Shown here piece by piece: positions 17,188 to 24,581 of a stretch of DNA of 27,850 bases. Source of the DNA: JANNRW01 sp031401815 (GTDB taxonomy: Bacteria; Desulfobacterota; Desulfuromonadia; Geobacterales; DSM-12255). Below the pieces are notes generated by a model. The model had not been told where the DNA came from, ran no database searches, and saw only the letters and a program-made list of their open reading frames with translations. The number at the start of each line of letters is the position of its first letter. Positions within the stretch are counted from its first letter, which is position 1. The translations under genes were made by a program, and so were the position numbers. The DNA lies in contig JANNRW010000445.1 in the NCBI GenBank assembly GCA_031401815.1, positions 1-27,850 on the forward strand, given 5' to 3'.

Positions 17188-17988
17188 ATGGAAACCGTTC
17201 TTTTGATGTTTTCAGGCGGGGTGGACAGCACGTACCTTCTTCATTATTATCTGACAAAAACAGATATCCCCTTGCATGTGCACCATATCTCGCTGCGCTA
17301 TCCGCAGTTTGACCGCTGGAAGACGGAAGACCCTGCTGTTGAGAGAATTTTGTCTTATTGCCGTGACAACTACCGGGGTTTTGATTATTCAGCATCCCGG
17401 TTTGATATGCCCCCCTTCAGGCTTGTTGGCCGCGATTCGGATTTACACCTTCTGGTTGCATCTAAAATCGGCCCGAACCTGCCTGGCGACAAAATCACTC
17501 TGGCACTCGGGCATTGCCTTGAAGATTATGAATCACCGGAGACACAAGCGCGGGCGCGGCTACAACTGCTCCCCAATCTCTGGAAAGCGCTCATAGACAG
17601 CGCGGAGGAAAAGGGGAAACTTAATACTGTAATCTCTCGGCCTCTTATCGATCAAAAAATTCCCAAGGAAGAAATCTTCAAAATGTTACCGGCAAGCTTG
17701 CTGAAACTCTGCTGGTCATGTCGTATGCCTGACTTTTATAACGATGTAGGCTATCCCTGCGGACTCTGTCATACTTGCAAGAAAAACGAGAAAATCCTTG
17801 CTCATCTGGGGAGAACCGGTGAATTTCCGCAGCTGGTCAGATCAGAACAGGGACTGCCGAAGCCAGCGGCACAAAAAAACTTCTCCAGTTTTTTTGGCGG
17901 TAATCCTGCACAGGTTCCTTCGCTGCCTGTGCAGGAGCAGTCTAACCGGGACGCATCTGATCGATCAGCTGACCAAGCTCGGTTTTAA
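17188..17988 (+). CDS. QueC-like PP-loop ATP-dependent enzyme
   Basis: The 266-residue protein begins with the PP-loop SGGVDS (residues 9-14), which binds ATP and activates a substrate by adenylation. Near the end it has C175-x2-C178 and C191-x2-C194-x2-C197 within PCGLCHTCKK, close to the zinc site of 7-cyano-7-deazaguanine synthase (QueC). QueC makes preQ0 for queuosine, but no queD, queE or tgt gene is near and the motif carries V where QueC usually has Q. It is better called QueC-like, with an unknown product. The ribosome site is weak (AGAG 6 nt before ATG). Its last 47 bp overlap tail-to-tail with the next gene, and the last ~35 residues are polar and may be disordered. Confidence 0.75.
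   Translation: METVLLMFSGGVDSTYLLHYYLTKTDIPLHVHHISLRYPQFDRWKTEDPAVERILSYCRDNYRGFDYSASRFDMPPFRLVGRDSDLHLLVASKIGPNLPGDKITLALGHCLEDYESPETQARARLQLLPNLWKALIDSAEEKGKLNTVISRPLIDQKIPKEEIFKMLPASLLKLCWSCRMPDFYNDVGYPCGLCHTCKKNEKILAHLGRTGEFPQLVRSEQGLPKPAAQKNFSSFFGGNPAQVPSLPVQEQSNRDASDRSADQARF
17904..17936. repeat. Perfect 11-bp inverted repeat at the convergent gene junction
   Basis: TCCTGCACAGG (17904-17914) and CCTGTGCAGGA (17926-17936) are exact reverse complements around an 11-nt loop. It lies inside the end of the QueC-like gene and a few bases past the stop of the oppositely oriented gene. No T-tract follows on either strand, so it is not a standard intrinsic terminator. It could still slow convergent transcription or stabilise mRNA ends. 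Confidence 0.6.
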
Positions 17989-18862
17989 CCACTGCACCGG
18001 AAAAGGGGTGTCGTTTCATCAACTCAGCCCGGTGCTTTTGGTCAAGTTTCCAGATTTTTTCATAGCCGGTATATTTGGGGCGGGGTTGCAGAGGCCAATA
18101 TGTACCGTAAATGTCCGGCTTAAAAGCCAATGAATTGGAAGTTTCATTTCCTGGACGCATCAGGTGACGTTTTAAGACGGGAGCTGTCAAATAGGAATAC
18201 ATTATCTCCGGATTCCATTGAAAAAATCGCGGTGCCCCTGGCTTGCCACGTCTCATCAGGTAATGATACAAACTGAAATACCGCTCTGACCCATGCACAA
18301 ACCAGGCAGAGCTTTCATAAGCGATCATGATTTCTCCACAACCTAAAACCGGCACTCCTCCTCTGCCATGGATATGATCCATTATTTTCAGCAGATTAGC
18401 CATCTGTGGAGAAATACACTGTCCGACCTCTGCATATACGTACATCTCTCCTGATTCCCAGAAACTGACAACATCCAGATCATATATTTCATAAGGGATT
18501 GCGTTTCCTTCACAAAAAATTACTGCCCAGGAGATATCATGGATGTTAATGTCATTGCTGTATCGTGTGATAATAGTCCGGAACGGAATCCCGCCTGCAA
18601 CAAAAGCGCGAGCCATGACCTCGCTGTCGATGCCGCCGCTCAAACAGAGGAATAACTCCCTCCCCTGATAGACTCTTCCTATCTCTTGCGCTGCTATGAC
18701 ACACTCGGTTCTCCAATCATGTGTCGGCCTTGAACAGCGTGGATACGTGATCCAGAACTGGTCATCTCCTGTTTCACGCCGGTTGAATACTTTTCCGGAG
18801 TATCCGAATTTTAATTCATTCCCTCTGGAGACCTGGTATTGATATTTGTTGTTGATTTCCAA
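17942..18862 (-). CDS. Asparagine-synthase-like PP-loop protein (no glutaminase domain)
   Basis: The TTG at 18862 is chosen because GGAGG sits 5 nt upstream; a GTG at 18877 is possible but has no such site. The 306-residue protein carries CLSGGIDSEV (SGGIDS at 75-80) and, later, VLGCGEIMIAY, matching the ATP-binding and G-x-GE loops of the asparagine synthetase C-terminal domain. The usual N-terminal Cys-nucleophile glutaminase domain is missing, so ammonia or another amine donor, or a different ligation, is expected. It starts inside the 3' end of the GNAT gene (47-bp overlap), indicating translational coupling. Related stand-alone enzymes occur in peptide and polysaccharide modification, but its substrate is unknown. 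Confidence 0.7.
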   Translation of the reverse strand: MEINNKYQYQVSRGNELKFGYSGKVFNRRETGDDQFWITYPRCSRPTHDWRTECVIAAQEIGRVYQGRELFLCLSGGIDSEVMARAFVAGGIPFRTIITRYSNDINIHDISWAVIFCEGNAIPYEIYDLDVVSFWESGEMYVYAEVGQCISPQMANLLKIMDHIHGRGGVPVLGCGEIMIAYESSAWFVHGSERYFSLYHYLMRRGKPGAPRFFQWNPEIMYSYLTAPVLKRHLMRPGNETSNSLAFKPDIYGTYWPLQPRPKYTGYEKIWKLDQKHRAELMKRHPFSGAVVKTELGQLIDQMRPG

Positions 18863-19409
18863 ATAATCCTCCCTCACCCGTTGTCAATGCTTTCTTGTAT
18901 AAATAAAACTGCACGTTTACCAGTTTTATATTGGTAATATCCACTGTTTTTCCAACATATTCAAATCCCAGCTTTTCAAGGGATTGCCTTCGGTAAGTTG
19001 GTATCTCGATTACGATTGATCGGCAGTTTAAGGAACGTGCTTTTTGTATTCGTGCCAGATCCAGACTGGAAGCAAGACCTTGCCTTTGATAGTCAGGATG
19101 GACAACCAGCCTGTTCATCATGGCTATTGGCGAGATAAAATCACAAGTAAATCTATTGCCGGGATAGAAGTCAGGGAACTCTTCAATAGAAGCGTGAATG
19201 CACAATCTCGCTGAAGCGATCATGCAATCTTTTTGGTTAAGGATACCCCAATGGTTCGCGTGACAATCATGATGATCTGTCCAGACCTTTCCTGCAAATA
19301 TATCCAGACCAGCATGACTGTTCCAGACAGTTGCACGTAGTCGGGTCGCTTTCTCAAGCAAGGCTCGGTCGTCGGGTGAAAACTCAACAAATCGCAACTG
19401 CTGCATCAT
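18816..19409 (-). CDS. GNAT-family N-acetyltransferase
   Basis: The 197-residue protein has a GNAT core: MNRLVVHPDYQRQGLASSL (about 98-116), containing the acetyl-CoA pyrophosphate-binding R/Q-x-x-G-x-A pattern (Q108-R-Q-G111-L-A113), then a beta-bulge region ending in IEIPTYRRQSLEKLGFEYVG. It should acetylate an amine using acetyl-CoA in the cytoplasm. Two ATGs occur in tandem (19409 and 19406); the second has the better spacing to AGAGGG. It lies between the radical SAM gene (35 nt upstream) and the PP-loop gene it overlaps, so the three form one unit. The acceptor may be the product or an intermediate of that pathway. Confidence 0.85.
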   Translation of the reverse strand: MMQQLRFVEFSPDDRALLEKATRLRATVWNSHAGLDIFAGKVWTDHHDCHANHWGILNQKDCMIASARLCIHASIEEFPDFYPGNRFTCDFISPIAMMNRLVVHPDYQRQGLASSLDLARIQKARSLNCRSIVIEIPTYRRQSLEKLGFEYVGKTVDITNIKLVNVQFYLYKKALTTGEGGLFGNQQQISIPGLQRE

Positions 19410-19444
19410 AATCCCTCTGGATATATATTTGTAATATTATTGAG

Positions 19445-20821
19445 TTACGCCCAGTTCAACCGCAAATGGATATTATGCAGAACTGTATCTTCATGGCAAG
19501 AGACAATGGCATCGGACAAACTCTCAATAATCATGTCTCTATATAGTAATTGTCTCGCAACGCTGCTTTCAGTTGTATAAAAGGGCAAATCTTTATTGTT
19601 CGAGCTGAACCAGTAATCATCGGTAATTCCCCCTTCCTCCTTGAATCTGTGATAGATCGGAGTCCCCGGATACAGTTTGAGCAGATATAAGCCAATCTGG
19701 TCGGGCTTGCTGACTTTTAAAAAAGCAATGGTGTCGGCAATGCTCTGCGCGTCTTCTCCCGGATGCCCGATTGTAAGCGTGCAGCGCACCAGCAGACCTG
19801 CTTCCTTTGTCAAACGAGCACTTTCGACAGCGTGCGCTACCGTCCTGTTTTTATTGATCGTCTTCAGTATTTGTTCCGACCCTGTTTCGAAACCATACGA
19901 AACCATAAAGCATCCGGCCTGTCGCATTTTTATGAGCGTTGCCTTGTCAACATTATTAACCCGACCGGCACACCACCAGTTAATTTCCAGTTTGCGGGCG
20001 ATTATCAAATCGCAGAGCTCATGGACATAGTCAGTTGAAAAAAGAAAATCATCATCACTGATATCAAAACAGTTGACTCCGTGCTCTGTGACCAGTCGAG
20101 ACATCTGGTTAACAATATATGCTGGTGAAAAGTAATTATGCTTTTCCCAAAAGGCGCCATTACAGCAGAACAGGCAGGAGTTGTTACACCCTCTCGAAGT
20201 CAGTATACAGGCGACAGTGACGTCGTGGTTATAGCGTTCAAAAGAGAAGGTTAGCCCCTTGCTTTTTTTGTTATCAAGAAAATCAGCTTGAGAATACTGT
20301 AGTGGCGGCAAAAGCGACAAATCCGTTATGCAACTTCTCGACTCATTCCTGACAACAAGATCTCCGTCTCTGAATGTCAACCCGCTAACTTTGCGCAGCA
20401 TTTTGACATCGTCCCCGTTAAGGGCGGTCAACAACTCAAGAAAAGTATATTCGCCTTCGTTTCGAATGACAAAATCTACTGAAGTGAATCTCTGTAGTAT
20501 CTCCTTATCCAAAAATGTTGCATGAGGACCACCCAGAACTACCCGGCACTTTCGCTGCAACTCTTTGCAAAGATCAACCAGCTTGTATATGCTGAGTCTC
20601 TGGGGGGTATAACATGTTATGCCAACTACATCAAAGATTCTGTTTTCCAGGCTGGACCGGACTCCATCCCAGGTCATGTGATTCCCCAGATTAACCAACT
20701 CCACCTGATAGCCGTTTTCCAGTAAATACTCTTTTATCGAGCGCAGTCCTAACGGGACGCTTTCAGACTCAACCTTGATCTCGTCAATATTTGGCGGATT
20801 AAGTAGCAATATATTTTTCAA
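19445..20821 (-). CDS. B12-binding-type radical SAM protein
   Basis: The 458-residue protein has an N-terminal Rossmann-like domain of the cobalamin-binding type (about 1-150: ILLLNPPN, PLGLRSIKEYLLENGY, VVLGGPHAT) and a radical SAM barrel (about 200-410). The barrel carries C212-x3-C216-x2-C219, which holds the 4Fe-4S cluster, and a GHPGED element. The canonical cobalamin DxHxxG motif is not evident, so cofactor use is uncertain. Such BchE-like enzymes perform methylation, cyclisation or other radical chemistry in pigment, phosphonate, hopanoid and peptide pathways. A TTG start with AAGGA 7 nt upstream is used. The gene begins 30 nt after the stop of the molybdopterin oxidoreductase on the same strand, just inside the island edge. 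Confidence 0.88.
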   Translation of the reverse strand: MKNILLLNPPNIDEIKVESESVPLGLRSIKEYLLENGYQVELVNLGNHMTWDGVRSSLENRIFDVVGITCYTPQRLSIYKLVDLCKELQRKCRVVLGGPHATFLDKEILQRFTSVDFVIRNEGEYTFLELLTALNGDDVKMLRKVSGLTFRDGDLVVRNESRSCITDLSLLPPLQYSQADFLDNKKSKGLTFSFERYNHDVTVACILTSRGCNNSCLFCCNGAFWEKHNYFSPAYIVNQMSRLVTEHGVNCFDISDDDFLFSTDYVHELCDLIIARKLEINWWCAGRVNNVDKATLIKMRQAGCFMVSYGFETGSEQILKTINKNRTVAHAVESARLTKEAGLLVRCTLTIGHPGEDAQSIADTIAFLKVSKPDQIGLYLLKLYPGTPIYHRFKEEGGITDDYWFSSNNKDLPFYTTESSVARQLLYRDMIIESLSDAIVSCHEDTVLHNIHLRLNWA

Positions 20822-20841
20822 AAACGATTCCTTTCATGCTC

Positions 20842-21009
20842 AGCCAAGCCATCACCTGACATCCACCCTGTTATCGTAAAAAGTACTCCCGCCCCCCCTG
20901 TCGGTCAGCCTCTGGGAGACCAGAGCATTGACCGTACTTTTGCCGGGTGCGAACTCGCTCCACCAGACCCCTTCTGCAACTACTACCCCACAAGGGATGT
21001 CAGGAGAGA
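20842..21009 (-). repeat. Right copy of the 168-bp direct repeat flanking the island
   Basis: Partner of 2019-2186 (162/168 identical, same orientation, no gaps). Here the repeat is the functional 3' end of the molybdopterin oxidoreductase gene, plus 10 bp past its stop codon. The left edge sits 8 bp from the AAGGA of the radical SAM gene. Confidence 0.9.
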
Positions 21010-22852
21010 TCTCCAGATAAAAGACAACTTCACCAAGATCATTGAAAGCAGTTACCTTCTCCCCGTTACCAAGAGAGCGGACAGCCGCATCTTCAGGATT
21101 CATCCTTAACTGCATACAGTTCTGCTTTTTGCGCAGGTCATCACGTTCATAAAATGATGCGTTAAGTGCATGAAAATTCGGGGCTGTCATAAGGTAAAGC
21201 GGATACCCCCCACTCTCTTCATGGGTCGGCAGATAGCGCGGAAAGGGCTCGGGCTCTGCCGGATTGAAAATCTCAATCTTGCCGGATGGAGTCTTAAAAC
21301 CATCCTCTCTGTCAATAGTTAGCTGGACTGCCTTAAGCTCGTCCAGACGACCGGTATCGATCCCTTCTCTAAGCTGGGATGGTATGGCTAGAAGATGATC
21401 AATCAGATCGTCTGCGCTCTGCCTGAAAAAAGGCTCCTGAAAACCCATCGCCTCAGCAAGCTGCGAGAATAGTTCAAAATTGGATCTGCTCTCCCCGACA
21501 GGGGGGATAACCGCTCTGGTGCGCTGGATACAGCAGGTGCCGTAGGCTCGATAGATATCGCTATGCTCCAGCGAAGATGTGGCAGGGAGCACAATATCGG
21601 CATAACGGGCAGTATCTGTCATGAAACGCTCGTGAACTACTGTGAAGAGATCCTCCCGCAGGAGCCCTCTTATTACAGCATTTTGATCCGGTGTAATGGC
21701 AGCAGGGTTACTGTGATAGACATAAAGTGACTTCACCGGAGGGTCATCCAGCTCTGCAAGTGCCTTGCCGAGACAGTTCATATTCACCGCCCTTGTGGGG
21801 GTTGTGATGAAATCTTCCCTTGTCACCTCGTTCATGGTAAAAGCTCCCCCTGTCGAGGAGTCCGGGAAACATCCTGCGCCCTTTTTGCCATATGCGCCGA
21901 TAACTGCTGGCAGACAGGCAATGGTTCTGACCGTCATCGCCCCGTTACCATACCGGGAAAGGCCGCTCCCTAGCCGGATAAATGGTCTGCTCGCCTTTCC
22001 GTAGGCGATTGCCATCTCTTCGATTACCTCCGGAGAAATCCCGGTAAGATGAGAGACCGCTGATGGGGAGTATTCGGGAAGTATTTTGGCGGCAAGCTCA
22101 TCATACCCCTCTACGTGCTTATTGATAAATTCACGATCAATAAGAGCATCGCGCTGCAGAATATGCATCAGGCCAAGCGCAAGGGCACCGTCGCTGCCTG
22201 GACGAACCAGAATAACCCTGTCTGCCCCTTTTGCTGTGAGAGTACTGTAGGTATCTATCACCCAGAGTTGAGCACCAAGCTTTTGCGCCTCCCTGACCCT
22301 CTGCATGAAATGGATGTTTGTTACTGCGGCATTTATCCCCCATAGTATTATCAGATCACTCTGTAAAACCTCATCCGGATCCACGGTCGGAGTATCACCC
22401 ATGACAGCTCTCCAGCCTGCACTCTTTGCCGGAGAACAGATTGTTCTGTCCAGCCTTGATGCACCAAGACGATAAAAAAACGGATGCCCGCAGTTTCTCT
22501 GTATCAAACCCATTGTACCGGCGTACGAATAAGGCAAAACAGCCTCAGCACCATAAGTTGCCAGAATATTTTTCCATCTGTCAGCAATCATGGATATGGC
22601 ATCATCCCAGGAAAACGGTTCAAAACTCCCCTCCCCTTTCTTCCCGATTCTTAAAAGCGGGGTAGTTAGCCTCCTTGGAGAGTGAACCGTCAACTCATAG
22701 TGCTGCATCTTGGAGCAGAGAAACCCTCTGGTGTAAGGGTGATCCGGATCACCGCCCACTTTCAGAACATGATCGTGTTCAACCTCTACGATGAGCCCGC
22801 AGGTATCAGGACAGTCGTAAGGACATACAGAGCGTGAAACTGTTCTTGGCAT
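20852..22852 (-). CDS. Molybdopterin-dependent oxidoreductase (DMSO reductase superfamily)
   Basis: The ATG at 22852 has AAAGGAG 6 nt upstream; the open frame extends 22 codons further but lacks a ribosome site. The 666-residue protein begins with a 4Fe-4S site (C10-x3-C14-x3-C18 and C46 in GFLCSK), followed by the molybdopterin domains (SWDDAISMIADRW, DLIILWGINAAVTN, ATSSLEHSDIYRAYG) and a C-terminal dinucleotide-binding domain with AEGVWWSEFAPG. No twin-arginine leader is present, so it should be cytoplasmic. The electron donor or acceptor and substrate cannot be assigned, and no iron-sulfur or membrane subunit is adjacent. Its last 158 bp are duplicated at 2029-2186 across the island. Confidence 0.9.
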   Translation of the reverse strand: MPRTVSRSVCPYDCPDTCGLIVEVEHDHVLKVGGDPDHPYTRGFLCSKMQHYELTVHSPRRLTTPLLRIGKKGEGSFEPFSWDDAISMIADRWKNILATYGAEAVLPYSYAGTMGLIQRNCGHPFFYRLGASRLDRTICSPAKSAGWRAVMGDTPTVDPDEVLQSDLIILWGINAAVTNIHFMQRVREAQKLGAQLWVIDTYSTLTAKGADRVILVRPGSDGALALGLMHILQRDALIDREFINKHVEGYDELAAKILPEYSPSAVSHLTGISPEVIEEMAIAYGKASRPFIRLGSGLSRYGNGAMTVRTIACLPAVIGAYGKKGAGCFPDSSTGGAFTMNEVTREDFITTPTRAVNMNCLGKALAELDDPPVKSLYVYHSNPAAITPDQNAVIRGLLREDLFTVVHERFMTDTARYADIVLPATSSLEHSDIYRAYGTCCIQRTRAVIPPVGESRSNFELFSQLAEAMGFQEPFFRQSADDLIDHLLAIPSQLREGIDTGRLDELKAVQLTIDREDGFKTPSGKIEIFNPAEPEPFPRYLPTHEESGGYPLYLMTAPNFHALNASFYERDDLRKKQNCMQLRMNPEDAAVRSLGNGEKVTAFNDLGEVVFYLEISPDIPCGVVVAEGVWWSEFAPGKSTVNALVSQRLTDRGGGSTFYDNRVDVR

Positions 22853-22978
22853 CGAATTCTCCTTTAACCTGTATAAAAATATGAAACTGGGAGGACAGGA
22901 TAAACCGGGATAAATCAAGAACTCAGAAATAGAAACACCCTAACCCAATGGGTAAAGCTTGATTTTTCTCGGTTTCGG

Positions 22979-23030
22979 GTTTATCCGCAGTTATCGGCCT
23001 TTATCTGTGGCTAACCGCCATTTTTGGGTT
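22979..23030. repeat. Degenerate TTATC/GG-CTAA-type intergenic repeat
   Basis: Within the divergent gap between the oxidoreductase and the rhodanese gene, three near-copies of a TTTATC-CG/GG-like unit are spaced about 10-15 bp apart and followed by GTGGCTAACCGCC. Similar wording recurs between genes in many bacterial genomes. Function is unknown and I may be over-reading low complexity. Confidence 0.3.
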
Positions 23031-23089
23031 TTCTGTTTATGTCTGCCGAGACCAGATATGATACCTGTCGCGCTGCTTCGCTCTGGCTG

Positions 23090-23117
23090 TTGAATTCAGG
23101 GCAGGCTGTGCTATAGT
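23090..23117 (+). promoter_or_regulatory. Sigma70-type promoter for the rhodanese-repeat gene
   Basis: TTGAAT (23090-23095), a 16-bp spacer and TATAGT (23112-23117) give a good -10 and a fair -35 box. Transcription would start near 23124, after the GTG at 23116. This supports the ATG at 23143, preceded by AGGGAG, as the true start. Confidence 0.6.
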
Positions 23118-23142
23118 GCTACCAATAAAAAGGGAGATGATC

Positions 23143-24426
23143 ATGAACAGATTGAAAAAAACAGTGCCGATGATCCTGTCTGTTATAATAGCTGCATTGA
23201 TATTTGTTGAGCCAGCCCACTCGGAACAAGATCAGGGGAAGCTCAAATCCCTGGCCAAAGTTGCTAAAGTTTTTACCATGGAATCTGAGCCGGGGAAAGT
23301 GCTCTTTATCAATTACAACAGTACCACACAGTGGAAAAATCTTATATCTCCTGACGAGCTCGATACTGACGACTTCCTGACTGTCGTGTTTTCTCGAAAC
23401 GGGAGTCAGTTACTCGCTACATCTGTAACAAAGGCAATTCCAACCCCCTCTCCCGGCATCAGGAGCATATCGACCAGAGAACTTGCAGATACTTTAGACC
23501 AGCTCGATAAAGATCCCCCTTTCAGCCTGATAGACACAAGAGCTCTTGATCTTTATGATGCAGCACATATCCCTGGCGCAGTTTCAGTTCCATTATCCCG
23601 CATAATCAAACGTACGTCAGGACTTCTGCCTGAAAGCAGATCTGCCCGCCTGATATTTTATGATCAGGGTGCCGGCGGAACCGAGGCATCAAAAAGTGCA
23701 GAACTTGCCAGAAACCTTGGCTACAGCAATATAACAATCTATTCTGAAGGGATTTCAGGATGGCTTAAATCCGGAAGATTCGCATCATCTTCAACTGCAT
23801 TTATTCGAAAAAAGAGACCGTTGATAGTCGACCTGAGGGGTGAAGAGCAGGTTGCTGCCGGCCACCTTGAAGGTGCTCTCAATTTTCCGGCAGCAAGACT
23901 TAAGGAGATGTTCGGACATTTCCCAATGGACAGGCGAGGTGCGATCGTTCTTTATGGCGAAAGCGATCAGCAGGCAATTGCCGCAGCAAGAGTCATCAAA
24001 GGGTGGGGATACAGAAACATAACCATATTCAAAGGTGGGACTGGCGCATGGCTGGAGAGTGCAGAAGTTCTCAGCATCGAACCTGTCGAGCAAGACCGGC
24101 ATTTGAGCGGAACTACATTCACCGGACAGTTAAAAGGAAGGGATTTCGAGATGGCAATGATTTCGCCGGCCATGGTTGAAATTGTTGATGTGAGAAGTCA
24201 TGACGAATATAAGGGGGGGAAACTTCCTGTAGGTAAACATATCCCTTTGCAGGAGCTGTCACTGAGGCATGGAGAGTTGTCAAAGGAGAAGATACAGGTT
24301 GTTTTCGGCACTGACGAACAGCAGGCGGAAATGGCTTATGATCTCCTCAAACAGCTCGGTTACCGGCTCAATTACCTTCAAGGCAAAATAGAATTCAGAA
24401 AGGACGGTAGTTATCAGATCAAGTAG
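23143..24426 (+). CDS. Exported protein with three catalytically dead rhodanese domains
   Basis: The 427-residue protein has a Sec signal peptide (basic MNRLKK, hydrophobic core, cleavage after AHS at ~27). After a ~80-residue N-terminal region come three rhodanese-like modules, about 108-212, 224-308 and 342-420, each with the D-x-R and HIPG/HLEGA-type turn (LIDTRALDLYDAAHIPGA, IVDLRGEEQVAAGHLEGA, IVDVRSHDEYKGGKLPVG). The sulfur-accepting cysteine is absent at each active-site loop (FYDQG, LYGES, VFGTD), and the mature protein contains no cysteine at all. It cannot act as a sulfurtransferase, so a periplasmic binding or scaffold role is more likely. It is monocistronic and convergent with the zinc-ribbon membrane protein gene. 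Confidence 0.85.
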   Translation: MNRLKKTVPMILSVIIAALIFVEPAHSEQDQGKLKSLAKVAKVFTMESEPGKVLFINYNSTTQWKNLISPDELDTDDFLTVVFSRNGSQLLATSVTKAIPTPSPGIRSISTRELADTLDQLDKDPPFSLIDTRALDLYDAAHIPGAVSVPLSRIIKRTSGLLPESRSARLIFYDQGAGGTEASKSAELARNLGYSNITIYSEGISGWLKSGRFASSSTAFIRKKRPLIVDLRGEEQVAAGHLEGALNFPAARLKEMFGHFPMDRRGAIVLYGESDQQAIAAARVIKGWGYRNITIFKGGTGAWLESAEVLSIEPVEQDRHLSGTTFTGQLKGRDFEMAMISPAMVEIVDVRSHDEYKGGKLPVGKHIPLQELSLRHGELSKEKIQVVFGTDEQQAEMAYDLLKQLGYRLNYLQGKIEFRKDGSYQIK

Positions 24427-24452
24427 ATTGATCAGTACGAATTACAGCTGAG

Positions 24453-24474
24453 AGCAATGTGCTCCTTCATTGCT
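24453..24474 (+). terminator. Weak hairpin after the rhodanese-repeat gene
   Basis: AGCAATG and CATTGCT form a perfect 7-bp stem with an 8-nt loop, 27 nt past the stop codon. It is followed by GCGCTTTGTT and, a little later, TTTTTG. The stem is short and the T-run is displaced, so this is only a possible terminator for the convergent gene pair. Confidence 0.35.
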
Positions 24475-24581
24475 GCGCTTTGTTGGGAGTTTTTGTCGTG
24501 ATTTTCAGCTAATTAAATACAGCAATATTTCACGTCTCAATCACCGTCATCCATTTTGCCCCCCTTCACCACCCTTTTAGC

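Larger units (their letters stand above)
2019..21009. mobile_element. Putative genomic island bounded by 168-bp direct repeats
   Basis: The block between the repeats (2187-20841) carries the secretion operon, a glycosyltransferase and the PP-loop/radical-SAM genes. Outside it, the REC-PilZ gene on the left would end 8 bp from the stop of the molybdopterin oxidoreductase gene if the block plus one repeat were removed, a natural convergent pair. That reconstruction is the main argument for insertion. Several island genes (ABC exporter, radical SAM protein, Asn-synthase-like protein) appear to use TTG starts. No integrase, transposase or tRNA gene is visible inside, so the mechanism is unknown; a one-crossover insertion of a circle, or duplication followed by rearrangement, would also fit. 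Confidence 0.6.

Noticed and set aside
16775..17231. Short minus-strand open frames in the 400-bp intergenic region
   Set aside because: They are AT-rich, lack a ribosome site, overlap real gene starts and show no family resemblance.
17904..17936. Inverted repeat as an intrinsic terminator
   Set aside because: No T-tract follows on either strand; on the minus strand an A-run follows instead.
20852..22918. Longer oxidoreductase start at 22918
   Set aside because: The extra 22 residues precede the ribosome site of the ATG at 22852 and are not needed for the 4Fe-4S domain. They do not resemble a twin-arginine leader.
23116..23142. GTG at 23116 as the start of the rhodanese-repeat protein
   Set aside because: It lies within the probable -10 box and lacks a ribosome site. 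The ATG at 23143 has AGGGAG and gives a clean signal peptide.
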